Made by a program: the position numbers and the translations under genes
Assembly: GCA_021014325.1 (NCBI GenBank)
Contig: CM037469.1
Location: 18,189,701 to 18,253,700 of the forward strand
Reading direction: 5' to 3'
From: Plazaster borealis
Lineage: Eukaryota > Echinodermata > Asteroidea > Forcipulatida > Labidiasteridae
Length of the DNA: 64,000 bases
Notes under the pieces: generated by a model
Seen by the model: the letters and a program-made list of their open reading frames with translations, nothing else
Database searches by the model: none
What the model was told of the DNA's origin: nothing
Shown: one piece after another, positions 42,251 through 55,008 of the stretch
How positions within the stretch are numbered: the stretch's first letter is position 1
Layout of the letters: the number at the start of each line of letters is the position of its first letter

Positions 42251-42369
42251 CGGGTTGGGTTGCAGGTGGTTGCACTGTAATAGAATCTCCAGCCATGAAG
42301 TTTATTTGAGCAGACTTGACATCGAGGTAGAAATAATTCCTGTTAGGCTCTCCATTTACGATGGTTGCC
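42251..42369 (-). CDS. Orphan Reeler locus N, exon 4-type
   Basis: 119 bases between GTGTTCAAAG and GTAAGC, phases as in gene M exon 4. Encodes ATIVNGEPNRNYFYLDVKSA, then QINFMAGDSITVQPPATQP. The reading frame and splice sites are clean. Matching exons 1-3 were not found in the 8 kb upstream, nor a GPI exon downstream. Either a partial duplicate, or those exons have diverged beyond what I can recognise. Confidence 0.62.
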
Positions 42370-42861
42370 CTTTGAACACAAAATTATAATTTCTGAAAAA
42401 CTGACAAAATGACTAGATGCAACACAAAAATGGTCAATTGAAGGAAAGGCTGGATGCCTAACAGAATGTTAGAAAGTATAATAACAATTTTTAAATATCT
42501 ATGTGGGGAAACGGCCCTTAAGGTATTTACATACAGCGTCCCCTTAATACAACGTTTCCAAAGTGTACCATTTTAGATACAGCGTCCCTTTAATACAATG
42601 TTTCGCGGGTTCAGTGCTGTATCACTTCACAGGAGGTCTCCCTCCGCGATACAAATAGTTCATGTCATATTCTCATTTAAATTGTTTTGCTATGGAATTC
42701 ACAAGAATTTGTGTACTTTGATACCATTTGAAACTCCATTCCGTTTTGGTGATGATAGAAAGCAGTTTGGTTGATTATTAGTTCAACGGCGCACCCAAGG
42801 GGGGGGGAGTACTACAGAGAAAACCCAAGCAGTCAGGTAGGGACCGAAAACCCAGTTCACA

Positions 42862-42945
42862 TAGTGCCCCCGGTGAGATTCGAACCGGGGTCCTAGAGGT
42901 GGAAAGCGAGGAAACATACCACTACACCTACCCAACCGCCCAGAA
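42862..42945 (-). mobile_element. tRNA-like SINE head or tRNA pseudogene
   Basis: Minus strand: GTAGGTGTAGTGGTATG (A box) and ACCCCGGTTCGAATCTCACC (B box). The acceptor arms do not pair, so it is not called as a functional tRNA. Confidence 0.45.
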
Positions 42946-42999
42946 CTATTGATTAATTAAAGACAAAGAACAAATCTGGACAAAGCATGGTGACGGTAT

Positions 43000-44150
43000 G
43001 TAACTATCTCCTTTTGAAGATGTGTTGGCCCCGAGGAGATCGATATTGGTCTCGACGTTTCAACAAGTGAGCTTTACTTGTTTTCGTTATATATGGATTC
43101 ATTCAACGGTTATGTTCAATTGCAGCAAAACTAGATTCAAATACAGTTTCCTTCAAAGTGATAGATGTTTCTGGACTTCAACTATAGCAATATATAGCCC
43201 TAAAATCTACAATGTTTTGATAATCAGCTATTGGGTAAGGTTTACCCTACCGCCACGTTTGAACTCGTGACTAAAACAATGTAACATGGGAGAATATCTT
43301 TTGGGGGGTAAAAATGATACTTTTAATTTAATTGACTTTAAAACAAAAATAGGGTCGGAATCGGCATCTTTCCCCACCCATGTGACAATGTGGAATCCAG
43401 TGAGCTTTACGGGTGGTAGCAAGGTTGGCAAGCTACATATCTCTCTTTTATTACAACAAATGAGCAGATCTTACCTTAAGAGCACAAATCTGTTTGGATA
43501 GTTGTAAATTTCCTCACACACAACTTCTAATCGTTGTTTTTCTGTCGTCTCGCTTTCAAATATAAAGGCGACGTATAAACACATCGGGCTTTTTATATGA
43601 CTACGCATTAGCTGCGGTTTACATCTATTATTAAAATCCTGACCATTTTTTCAAAAGCTTCACCATGAATTGCGAAATTTCACAGTGATCAACCACGTCT
43701 TTAGAAAAGTGAGCCTTGGCTCCGGGAGATGATTTGCTAATCTTTGAAAACGGGAGAATTTACTTTGGAAATCGGGGTCGACTTCTTTGGAAACGGGGGT
43801 CGACTGCTCTCGACACCGGGGTCGGATGTGAAGTTCACTATTGTTACTTATTCGTGTGGAACATACTTGTTTTGTTGAATTGCAATGATATTGTTTACGC
43901 TATTATAGTAAAAATGCAAATTTCATGATGATAAAAGTACATCCGGGTGAGTGTCAGTTGTAAGTGTCAGTTTTTTCGTGGAAGTCCACGGTGGCTCCCG
44001 GATGTGTCTGGTTTCGTTTGTAAGGAGTTTAAATTGTAAAAATAATTTCAAATCTCAATGTGGACGATGTTTGACCATGCGATGCCATATGCAAGAAGAC
44101 TATTATTTTGGCCGTGCAAGTCTCACGCATATTCCACCATTTTGGGGGAC
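43000..44150. other. Intergenic, no gene seen
   Basis: Short open frames without family character. GATATTGGTCTCGACGTTTC (43041) resembles a retroelement end. Confidence 0.4.
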
Positions 44151-44174
44151 CACCTTTGGTCCCACGCATATTGT

Positions 44175-44230
44175 CACCCGTAGCCCGTCGCCCGTCGCCC
44201 GTCGCCCGTCGCCCGTCGCCCGTCGCCCGT
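44175..44230. repeat. (CCCGTCG)n microsatellite
   Basis: Seven consecutive 7-bp units with little variation. Confidence 0.9.
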
Positions 44231-44583
44231 ATTTTGCCACACATGCGCAAAAAATTGTTTATCTTCCTTTTCAGGGAATTATTATGGCTACTGCCGGAGG
44301 CATTTGCTACCATGTAGTTCCTATACAGTCACAAATGTATAATTGTATAACACCCCTTACAAATATTCTACCTTATTGGTTCAGCGCGCGTCACAATGAT
44401 GTCTTATTTTTACTAGAAACAGCGCGAACGCGACATGCTATACACGCAGCTAACAAGGTACTTTACCCGTAGCAACCAATGTACTATACCCATATCAACA
44501 GCGGCTTATTGGTACCTGGACGTCTAGGCAGTATATGTTTAGGTGTTAAAAAACAAATAATTGACTTATTTTACTGGTGCTTT

Positions 44584-44693
44584 GGTTAAAACTACGACTC
44601 CTTCAGTGATCACCAGAGTGTTCCATTTCCCCTCGGCTCCCCTCGGGAAAAAAGATCGCACCGATGATCACCCCAGGAGTCGTAGTTTTAACC
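44584..44693. repeat. Inverted repeat with 19-bp perfect arms
   Basis: GGTTAAAACTACGACTCCT and its exact reverse complement, 110 bp apart end to end, with a second inner pair TGATCA(C). Small MITE-like element. Confidence 0.8.
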
Positions 44694-44871
44694 TTTTCAC
44701 TCAAAGCAGTCAATAGTTGTATAATGTATTATAGGGCATACTTTTTTCTGCCATTCAGTGCATTGTAAAAAGTGCTGTGGGCTTTTGGAAAATGTTATGT
44801 AAGGGCGTAATAAATATCTTAAAGTGTTTATTAATATCAAATTATTGTATATAACCTGTCACCGTGGTCAA

Positions 44872-44942
44872 GTGGTTAGACCGCAGGACTTACAATTACA
44901 AAGTTGTCGGTTCGAATCCTACCCAGCTAACCGCTGATTTCA
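44872..44942 (+). mobile_element. tRNA-like SINE head or tRNA pseudogene
   Basis: CCGTGGTCAAGTGGTTAGAC (A box) and GTCGGTTCGAATCCTACCC (B box), spaced like a tRNA. The ends (GTCACCG versus CCCAGC) do not form an acceptor stem. Confidence 0.45.
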
Positions 44943-44949
44943 CAATCAT

Positions 44950-47160
44950 TGACTAGACTAAGGATTGTCGTATAGTTACTGATTCACCATTATTGATTGG
45001 TGTAATTCATATATAGCCATAGACATTAAAAGAGAGAGATTTGCTGTTGCCAGCTTGGTAATTATATTCCTTTGTGTGAGCAACACCAAGTTACCTTGTT
45101 GGCAAGATCATCTAAACAAATGCCCTTACAAATTGTAATGTTAGCACATAAAATTATTGTTCACCTTGCCCTTTTCTATTATTTCTTTCTATGGAATTCC
45201 GCAACTGCCCCGCGAAATAAGTTGGTGAAAAGGGAGTGAAAGAACACGTACTGTAAACGAGAAAGGAAAATAGGTTTAAAAAAATTAACACCTAAATTAA
45301 AGCCCAAGAAGATTAATAGCCAAATAGAACATTGGGACTCAGACAACATGGAGTCATTTTAGTACACTCCTTCTGGTTTGCTTTATAGTAGCATCTGACC
45401 CTTTCTTTCAACTCTATGGACTCCGGATCAACTCACACCTCAGACTCTAAGTCTCGCAGGAAAAAGGGGTTTTCAGTCTTTCGAAACGTCGAGACCACAC
45501 CTCCAACCACTCCTCCCAAGCACATGGTTGAACCCGTACCCGTTATTGTTCCTTCTCACGATAATCTCGGTTGCGTCCATTCGGGAGTCAATGCCGCGTG
45601 CTGTACGGTGTAGTGTGCGTTTACGAGTCTACTCCCAGTAACCGGGTGTGACGTCAGTGCGGGGGGGGGGGTCAATAATAGTTTCTCAGGTAAGCCTATG
45701 CAATCAGCGTCACGTGCTGGGCTGTGAGTGAGAATGAACTTTCGCCCAAAATCAGGTCGTTATGCTCCTCTTTGTGTTTCAAACGTTGCCTTCACAGACC
45801 AATTCCCCTGTGGTTAACCATGCATATCGGAACAATAATTGTTGCATGAAATCTGGTTCATTAGCTCTGCTCAACGTTCCGAATTGAGTGACTGTAACAA
45901 CATCCTACGCATGCCTAGGCAAATCAACGTCACATGCTGGGCTGTGAGTGAAAACCAACTTTCGCTCCAAATTGGTCATTGTTCTCTCCTTTGTGTGTCC
46001 GACTGACAGATAAACTTACTTTTGTATAATTCAAGGGCGAATCCATTATAAAGGATAAGAGAAACATGGGATAACTTTCCCACGCAAAGTAAATCGACAA
46101 GTTTGTGTATGGGCGTATTATGTTTGGGCTAAGGTTGAACTCGTTTGAGATTTACTAAATTTGCAGCAACCTTCAATTTTCAAAGAGAGCGATTATTGTA
46201 GTTTTTCTTCTTCTTCTTCTTCTGTTCCCCTTATTATGTACAGTTTGTTGCAATTTTAATCTGTCACCTTGAGAAATATGGACGAACTACACAAGTTTCA
46301 GCCTTATAAAAAGTGTTATTATATAATATTATTTGAATAAATCAGGTGATAACATATGATATTATTTCATTTTACGAACTACCCAAGTTTCAGCCTTATA
46401 AAAAGTGATATTATTAATAATATTATTTTAATAAATCAGATATGTGAAAACATATAATATTGTTTCATTTTAAAATATTTTATTGGAGTTTATTACCTTG
46501 TAATGCCTGACGGCAACAGTGATTTAATTCACTTTTTTAGTTCCTGTCATCAGCTAGTGTCTCTTGTATTGTAAGTTTTCTTGTTTTGTATCTTGTTTGA
46601 ATGGTGACAAATAAATAATAATAATAATAATAAGTACCGGGTTATGGTCTGTGTTTGATTTTAATAATCTCTTTTTTTTTACAGACAGAACTTCACACTT
46701 AGAACCCAATTTTTCTTCTTCAAATTCGTACCATCTCCGTTAAAATTATTCGTTTTAATTGATGTAATAATTTGATTGGAGATTATATCAGGAGTGGTGT
46801 TTTGTTTCTAAATCTTCGATGCATCGATGTATGGAAAGCACTGTATCCTCAGAGCAAGGAACATGTTCGGTAGTGTGCCCGGTTATTTGACTTGTATTAC
46901 GTGCTGGGTAACGTGCCTGGTAATGTGACTGGTAGCGGCCCGGTGATGTACCCGGAAAAAGGCTCGGTATTGTGACAAATAACGTAACCGATAATGTGAC
47001 GGGGAACGTCCCCGGTGGGGTACTCTGTAAAGTGCCCGGTGTTTTTTAACAAATTACAGATAATATGACAGGTAACGTGTTCGGTAAAGTGGCAGGTAAC
47101 TTGCACGGTATTGTGACCAGGAACGTACCCGGTGCGATACCTGGTAAAGTGCCCGGTATT
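44950..47160. other. Intergenic, no gene seen
   Basis: Holds TTC (46207) and ATA (46615) microsatellites. From 46870 to 47390 there is a degenerate tandem motif of the GGTAACGTNNCCGGTA type (many GTGCCCGGTA/GTAACGT words), interrupted by the hairpin at 47168. A 65-codon plus frame at 45416 is considered chance or repeat-derived. Confidence 0.4.
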
Positions 47161-47385
47161 GTGACCAGGGCCCAATTTCATGACTCTGCTTACCGCGGAA
47201 TTCTGCGCTTACGGAGTCCTTGTAGCACACAATTCTATGATACGTAAGCGCAGAATTCCGCAGTAAGCAGAGACATGAAATTGGGCCCAGTACTTTGGCC
47301 GGTACATGCCTTGTAAAGTGCCCAGTATTGTGACCGGTAACGTAAATGGTAACGTAACCGGCAACGTACCCGGTAAATTCTAACC
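46875..47385. repeat. Degenerate short tandem repeat (GGTAACGTG/CCCGG words)
   Basis: Units of roughly 17-18 bases containing GGTAA(C/T)GTG and CCCGGTA, diverged. The hairpin element at 47168-47288 is inserted in the middle. Confidence 0.6.
47168..47288. mobile_element. Hairpin MITE (GGGCCCAATTTCATG ends)
   Basis: GGGCCCAATTTCATGACTCT pairs with the reverse AGAGACATGAAATTGGGCCC; GCGGAATTCTGCGCTTACG is repeated inverted. It carries one short loop and interrupts a tandem repeat, which shows insertion. Confidence 0.85.
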
Positions 47386-47764
47386 CTAATTTGAAATCGA
47401 TACAAAATTCTAACCCTAATTTGAAATCGATACAAAATACAGTATTTAAATTAACAGTTGCATCGGCGATATCAACATTATTTTCTAATCTCTCACTGAT
47501 GTTTACAAGGCACCGTGAACTAATGCTTTCCGAGGGAAACAACGACACAAATAACTTGGGAAGCAATATCACCGAAGTAACAAGAATGTAAGTGTAGTTT
47601 CTGGTGGACACCTTTTTAAAGTATTGTAAGTTTAACTAATCTTTTTATAGTAGTGCTTTTTCATAACTTTTTAAATTTCGCGGTATGGCTGGTCCATTTT
47701 TGTAGTTTATATCTTTTAGAAATTGTTTATGCTCTTTGTTCTTTTTTACTCTATTTGTTGCTAT

Positions 47765-48091
<327 letters not shown>

Positions 48092-48619
48092 GGAATATGC
48101 AGCTTTCAAAAATCATGAATCAAGTTTTGCTAACAATGATAGGCCCACACCAGAGGAAGGTTTATTAATAAAGGATGAACTTTGAACTTGAACTTGAATA
48201 TTTGTTGCGTGACTTCAAGAAGAACAAATTGTTAATTGATATAACAAAAGTACTTGGTTGAGTAAACTACGCCACGTCCTTGGATCATTTATTGCACAGT
48301 GGAGTGACACAGTTGTTAGGCTGTTGTTTTTGAAGACACACCCATTCACGAGTTTGAATTTGCATATCTTTTGAGGGAATTTAAGCTGAGGCTTTTAGTA
48401 GTTTTGGTTCAGTCTAAAAGTGTCTCGTTACCTGTCGAGACGTTTCAACGAGTTCTATTAAACCGGTTCAAATCTTGTAAGTATAATGTAAAACTTCAGT
48501 AACTTTTAAACTGTTTTAATAGTACATCATAGATATGTAAATATAGTGTACCACTTTCAGGTAATCTTCGATAAGTAAACGTAATCAATAGATGTTAAAT
48601 TTGCATCGGGGATAAAGAA

Positions 48620-48742
48620 TATTATATTTGGTTTTTACCCGTACACCGATGTGTGTAAAGCACTGTATACTCATTACATTCCCGAGTCCTGAGTACACAG
48701 TGCTTTACACACATCGGTGTACGGGTAAAAACCAAATATAAT
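48620..48742. repeat. Perfect 47-bp-arm inverted repeat
   Basis: 48620-48666 and 48696-48742 are exact reverse complements (for example TTACCCGTACACCGATGTG in the left arm). A ~29-base spacer partly pairs as well. Confidence 0.92.
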
Positions 48743-49073
48743 AAACGTAATCACATCGAGATTTTCTCATACCTTTCTTTGGTATAGACAACAAAACTAT
48801 GTAAGAAAAGTTTCTATTCCACCAACGGTGTCGTATTGCGGGCGTTGTGGTGTGCTTTGTCCCCGTAACGCCCGTAAAAAAATGCCTTGATTGAAAAGGC
48901 CAGAGCAGTGGCAGATGGCAATTAAGACATAGGTGTACCAGGCAAGACACTTCTTTGTGTGAAGATTTCTTTATTTTAGGGAAACGTTTTGTGTATAAAA
49001 AAAAAGTTCTATAAAATATTCGAAAACCAGACTCAGGAACCAATTGCCAGGCCACATCAGACGTATGGAACCT

Positions 49074-49437
49074 TTAAAGGCAATACACGTTTGGTAATTA
49101 CTCAAAATATATATTAGCATAAAAAATTACTTGGTAACGAGCAACGGAGAGCTGTTGATAGTATAAAACATTGTGAGAAACTACTCCCGCTGAAGTAACG
49201 TAGTTTTTGAGAAAGAGGTAATTTCTCACTAAAATAATAAAAGCCTTCTTGCAAGAAGCCCTTTTTTCCTATCTGAAAGCACACAAATTTGTACAACAAG
49301 GGTGTTTTTTCTTTCATCATTTTCTTGCAACTTCAATGACCAAATTTTCACATGCTTGTTATTTTATGCATATGTTGGGATACACCAAGTGCGAATACTG
49401 GTCTTTGACAATTACTTAACGTGTTCAGTGCCTTTAA
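49074..49437. mobile_element. Family-I TTAA MITE
   Basis: TTAA-bounded; one end AAGGCAATACACGTTTGG (lacking a few bases), other end ACGTGTTCAGTGCC. Confidence 0.82.
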
Positions 49438-49659
49438 TATTTTAAATGTCAACTAAAAACGTTTCTTGTCAAAAAGCTTTTAATGTTTAAATACATGTTC
49501 ATGTAGCTATACCTAACTTTCTAGAGTTTTCATAATGTGCTTATTTCTCTTTCGTATTTTCTTGTATGATTTTTAATGTTTGTGTACATGTATTGTACAT
49601 GTTTTAATGCTCCTTCAATGCTTCGGCAACAAATCCTCTCGTTGTCTTGTTATTGTTAA

Positions 49660-49840
49660 AAAAACTTCTTGCAAGAAGATTTTATTATTTTAGTGAGAAA
49701 TTACCTCTTTCTCAAAAACTACGTTACTTCAGAGGGAGTCGTTTCTCACAATGTTTTATACTATCAACAGCTCTCCGTTGCTCGTTACCAAGTCAGTTTT
49801 TATGCCAATATATATTTTGAGTAATTACCAAACGTGTAAG
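49660..49840 (-). mobile_element. Half copy of family-I MITE
   Basis: Begins at the inner AAAACTTCTTGCAAGAAG and runs to the terminus GAGTAATTACCAAACGTGTA. Only one half remains, cut at the internal palindrome. Confidence 0.75.
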
Positions 49841-50214
49841 AATTGTTCTTGTTTTTGCCAACATGAATAACCTTTCTTCAAACATCTACTTCCAACCTAT
49901 GGATTTTGAAAAAATATCACCTGAAAAATCTTGGAGCCAAATTTGACTGAAAAGATCATTGAAAAGACCGTTTTTTATGAATGAAAAAAAAAAAAAAAAA
50001 AAAAATAACAAAATGGGGTTGGGGGTTTCGTAGGGTCGGGCGGGGACGATCATCATTTTTTTTTATGTGGCCTAACTTATAGCTATACCAGGCCAGATAA
50101 CTTTTTCTAGGTACAGCAACTGCACGTCCCGATGTTCTATTGTGGCCATTGTGCGGTCACACTGAACTGTAGCCACGTTGTCAGGCTGAGCCGCAACGAG
50201 GGTCGTACTGAACA

Positions 50215-52335
50215 GTAAACCGGGTCAGACTAAACAAAAATCCATGTTTAGACTGAACCACAATCCAGGTTAGACTGAACCACAATCCAGGTCAGACTAA
50301 ACCACAATCCAGGTCAGACTGAACCACAATCCAGGTCAGACTGAATCATAATCCAGGTCAGATTGAACCACAATCCAGGTCAGACTAAACCACAATCCAG
50401 GTCAGACTAAACCACAATCCAGGTCAGACTAAACCACAATCCAGGTCAGACTAAACCACAATCCAGGTCAGACTAAACCACAACCCAGGTCAGACTGAAC
50501 CACAATCCAGGTCAGACTAAACCACAATCCAGGTCAGACTAAACCACAATCCAGGTCAGACTAAACCACAATCCAGGTCAGACTGAACCACAATCCAGGT
50601 CAGACTAAACCACAATCCAGGTCAGACTAAACCACAATCCAGGTCAGACTAAACCACAATCCAGGTCAGACTGAACCACAATCCAGGTCAGACTAAACCA
50701 CAATCCAGGTCAGACTAAACCACAATCCAGGTCAGACTAAACCACAATCCAGGTCAGACTAAACCACAATCCAGGTCAGACTAAACCACAATCCAGGTCA
50801 GACTGAACCACAATCCAGGTCAGACTAAACCACAATCCAGGTCAGACTAAACCACAATCCAGGTCAGACTGAACCACAATCCAGGTCAGATTGAACCACA
50901 ATCCAGGTCAGACTGAACCACAATCCAGGTCAGACTAAACCACAATCCAGGTCAGACTAAACCACAATCCAGGTCAGACTAAACCACAATCCAGGTCAGA
51001 CTGAACCACAATCCAGGTCAGACTAAACCACAATCCAGGTCAGACTAAACCACAATCCAGGTCAAACTAAACCACAATCCAGGTCAGACTAAACCACAAT
51101 CCAGGTCAGACTAAACCACAACCAAGGGCAGACTAAACCACAACCAACGGCAGACTGAATCATAATCCAGGTCAGACTGAACCACAACCAAGGGCAGACT
51201 GAACCATAATCCAGGTCAGACTAAACCACAACCAACGGCAGACTGAACCATAATCAAGGGCAGATTGAACCACAATCCATGTCAGACTGAACCACAATCC
51301 ATGTCAGACTGAACCACAATCCATGTCAGACTAAACCACAATCCAGGTCAGACTAAACCACAATCCAGGTCAGACTAAACCACAATCCAGGTCAGACTAA
51401 ACCACAATCCAGGTCAGACTAAACCACAATCCAGGTCAGACTAAACCACAATCCAGGTCAGACTAAACCACAATCCAGGTCAGACTAAACCACAATCCAG
51501 GTCAGACTAAACCACAATCCAAGTCAGACTAAACCACAATCCAGGTCAGACTAAACCACAATCCAGGTCAGACTAAACCACAATCCAGGTCAGACTAAAC
51601 CACAATCCAGGTCAGACTAAACCACAATCCAGGTCAGACTAAACCACAATCCAGGTCAGACTAAACCACAATCCAGGTCAGACTAAACCACAATCCAGGT
51701 CAGACTAAACCACAATCCAGGTCAGACTAAACCACAATCCAGGTCAGACTAAACCACAATCCAGGTCAGACTAAACCACAATCCAGGTCAGACTAAACCA
51801 CAATCCAGGTCAGACTAAACCACAATCCAGGTCAGACTAAACCACAATCCAGGTCAGACTAAACCACAATCCAGGTCAGACTAAACCACAATCCAGGTCA
51901 GACTAAACCACAATCTAGGTCAGACTAAACCACAATCCAGGTCAGACTAAACCACAATCCTGGTCAGACTGAACCACAATCCAGGTCAGACTAAACCACA
52001 ATCCAGGTCAGACTAAACCACAATCCAGGTCAGACTAAACCACAATCCAGGTCAGACTAAACCACAATCCAGGTCAGACTGAACCACAATCCATGTCAGA
52101 CTAAACCACAATCCATGTCAGACTAAACCACAATCCAGGTCAGACTAAACCACAATCCAGGTCAGACTAAACCACAATCCAGGTCAGACTAAACCACATT
52201 CCAGGTCAGACTGAACAATCAAGGTCAGACTAAACCACAATCCAGGTCAGACTAAAACACAATCCAGGTCAAACTGAACCACAATCCAGGTCAGATTGAG
52301 CCACAACTCAGGTCATTGAGCCACAGTCAGGTTGA
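50215..52335. repeat. ~2.1 kb minisatellite, 22-bp unit
   Basis: About 95 units of CAGACTAAACCACAATCC+AGGT; the main variants are TAAA/TGAA and AGGT/ATGT. It is most homogeneous in 51330-52060 and degenerate at both ends. It stops about 170 bases before the start codon of Reeler gene P. Confidence 0.95.
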
Positions 52336-52503
52336 CCCAAATCGAGTCTCATCTTCTTGCTCTACGACTTGCCAATCCCAACCAGGGAGTTCTAAACATT
52401 TACTAAATGCTTTGGATATTACTGTTTAAAAAGTGTCTTTTCTTATCTTTCTTCGGTAGGATTTGTTGTATTTCCCCCCGTGAGAGCTTCTCTTTCCGGT
52501 ACG

Positions 52504-52720
52504 ATGGAGTACATCACTATAGTTCTAATGCTGACCGTGTCTGCTGTTCTGGGATTTAAGACAGGGCCTCCCGTTGGGAATGTCCTGTACGCTTCTCTGT
52601 GCACCGATATGATCCCAAAAGGCCATAACGGCGGCGTGACTAAAGCCACTGATACAGCTAGCCCACCATACACCATCACTACCAGCTCTGATAAATACAC
52701 TGCCGATGGTTCTCTGACTG
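52504..52720 (+). CDS. Reeler gene P exon 1 (signal peptide + Reeler start)
   Basis: ATG 52504 gives signal peptide MEYITIVLMLTVSAVLG. The ATG is preferred over upstream GTG codons because of the signal peptide and alignment with gene M. The Reeler start follows, with the first Cys in SLCTDMIPKGH and ASPPYTITT, and the exon ends SLTG at GTATGT (217 bases, phase 1). Full gene P: seven coding exons, 690 coding bases, 229 residues. Predicted GPI-anchored surface protein with one Reeler domain. It is on the strand opposite to M, N and Q. Confidence 0.83.
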
Positions 52721-53498
52721 GTATGTAAACCCCAAGAGAAATCTGGGAGGGGTCGAGAAGAAGTTAACGGCATACTAAGTTCGTATATTATTTTTGGGGG
52801 TCGACCCTGTCCCGTCCCCTCCTCCAAAAGGGACACTTTAAATGCTCGATTTGATAAAAGAATCGTTTCCCTTGCTGTCTTTTATGGGTTGAAACAAAAC
52901 TAAACATAGCAGACACGTTGAAGGGACATTTGCCCAATCCCAACCCCAGCCCAAAGACACCCCCCCCCCAAAAAAAAAAAAAACAAACAAACAAACAAAC
53001 CAAAAAACCAAACCCGGTTTGCCACTCTCTCGACTCGTTTGTTATGCTGGTTTTTCATTATAAGTATGTTAGACCACAATACAATCTTTTTCACAGCCAC
53101 AATAGCAGAGATTTCGCCTGATGTGCTTGAGGTGTCAATTATATAGGTAGCGATCTGGGGGAAAAAAAATAAATGTGAATTTCGTAAAACCTGGAGATAA
53201 AAAAGGAATGAGAGATTTCGCTATAAAATGAAAAATAAACTAAATAAAATACAATTTATTATTCGCACAGTCTAAAAAGGGGAGGGTGTAATACTTCCCA
53301 TTTCAATGAAAGGTTCTTTCCATTTAGATCTGTCTGAAAACACAAAAAATACGGATTACTTGGAAATTAATTGGAATAAGTATTGAGTGTTCCCCAGACA
53401 TTCAAACCTGAAGGACAAATTCAAGTGTTTATTCATTCATTAAAATGTTTGAATAATTGTATATTTATTGTCCATTTTTGTTATTGACTTATTTTTAG
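52721..53498 (+). other. Gene P intron 1
   Basis: Contains a C/A-rich tract (52960-53000) like the one at 35050 upstream of gene M. No exon inside. Ends in TTATTTTTAG. Confidence 0.6.
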
Positions 53499-53650
53499 TA
53501 ACAATCACTGCAAATGAGGGAGTCCACTTCGAAGGATTTTTCATCCAAGCACGCCGCACTGATCCTGCGAAAAATATGAGTGTAGCGATCGGACGATTCG
53601 CCTACCCACCACCCAAGACGCAGTTACTAGAGTGTCACTCCGTCGTCAAT
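53499..53650 (+). CDS. Reeler gene P exon 2
   Basis: 152 bases, TTTTTAG to GTAAGT, phase 1 to phase 0. Encodes VTITANEGVHFEGFFIQARR, then MSVAIGRFAYPPPKTQLLEC and HSVVN: the FEGFFIQAR strand and the second conserved Cys of the Reeler domain. Confidence 0.83.
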
Positions 53651-53725
53651 GTAAGTTCGAATTTTTAATCATGGTACAATCATCACCATGCGCACCAAAT
53701 GTGCATTTATTATTTCAAAGGTATG

Positions 53726-54612
53726 ACCTGACTGACTTGACTGACCTGACTGACCTGACTGACCTGATTGACCTGACTGACCTGACTGACCTGATTGACC
53801 TGACTGACCTGATTGACCTGACTGACCTGACTGACCTGACTGACCTGACTGACCTAACTGACCTGACTGACCTGACTGACCTGACTGACCTGATTGACCT
53901 GACTGACCTGACTGACCTGACTGACCTGACTGACCTGACTGACCTGACTGACCTGACTGACCTGACTGACCTGACTGGCCTGACTGACCTGACTGACCTG
54001 ACTGACCTGACTGACCTGACTGACCTGACTGACCTGACTGACCTGACTGCCCTGACTGACCTGACTGACCTGACTGACCTGACTGACCTGACTGACCTGA
54101 CTGACCTGACTGACCTGACTGACCTGACTAACCTGACTGACCTGATTGACCTATACATAACATGACCGACATGACCGACTTGACTAAATCTGACCGACCT
54201 GACTGACTGACCGACCTGACCACCCAACCTGACTGATCTGACTGACTGATCTGACTGATCTGACTGACCTGACTGACCTGACCGGCCTGACCGACCTGAC
54301 CGACCTGACTGACCTTACCAACCTGACTGATCTAACTGACTGATCTGACTGATCTGACTGACCCGACTGACCTGACCGACCTGACTGATCTGACTGACTG
54401 ATCTGACTGATCTGACTGACCTGACCGACCTGACCACCCAACCTGACTGATCTGACTGACTGATCTATTACTGATGTGACTGACTCGACCGACCTGACCG
54501 GTCTAACTGACCTGACCGGCCTGCCCAGCCTGACCAGCCTGACTGACCTGACTGACGGACCTTACCGATCGACCTGACCAACCTGATTGACCTTACCGAC
54601 CTGAATGACTGA
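53726..54612. repeat. 9-bp minisatellite in gene P intron 2
   Basis: GACCTGACT repeated almost perfectly from 53726 to 54150, then degenerate units (GATCTGACTGACT, GACCTGACCGACC) to about 54612. Because 9 is a multiple of 3, every frame stays open, producing false frames of repeating DLT or RSV. Confidence 0.93.
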
Positions 54613-55008
54613 TGGTGGGCTTTTCGAAAAGCAGGAGTTGAACCTAATTGAATTGCGGGGATAGAGCTCGCCGTTGTTAGACCAAACATCCAAGAAAATA
54701 CAAAAAGAGCTACAATTTTGACCAATGCCTACAACAGACCGGCGGTAATTGGGACCTTTTCGTCTGCTCAGGACTATCTCCTGGTAAATGGGGTTTATTT
54801 ATCACTAGTGGTCTTCAGAGTATTTGTTTGGCAAAAAGTAGCATTCATTTTCTAAGTAAAACATTTAGTTGTTAATTTTGATTAATTGTTTTCAAATTTA
54901 TACGCATTTTTCATTTAATGACTTTTTGATCATTACGAGTATGAAGTTGCAATTAATGACCTTATAATAGCACATTAAGAACTTTGTATTTGTATTTCAT
55001 TTTGGCAG

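Noticed and set aside
42862..42945. Functional tRNA gene on the minus strand
   Set aside because: A and B boxes are present but the acceptor stem does not pair; more likely a SINE head.
44872..44942. Functional tRNA gene on the plus strand
   Set aside because: Same reason: good A/B boxes, but the ends do not form an acceptor stem.
45416..45613. 65-codon plus frame with TPPTTPPK
   Set aside because: Short, no splice partner; the CGAAACGTCGAG inside resembles retroelement ends, so probably repeat-derived.
48705..49055. 116-codon minus frame
   Set aside because: Overlaps the right arm of a perfect palindrome; no domain pattern.
53632..54227. DLT-repeat and RSV-repeat frames of ~170 codons
   Set aside because: A 9-bp array keeps every frame open; it lies inside an intron of gene P, and the real exon 2 ends at 53650.
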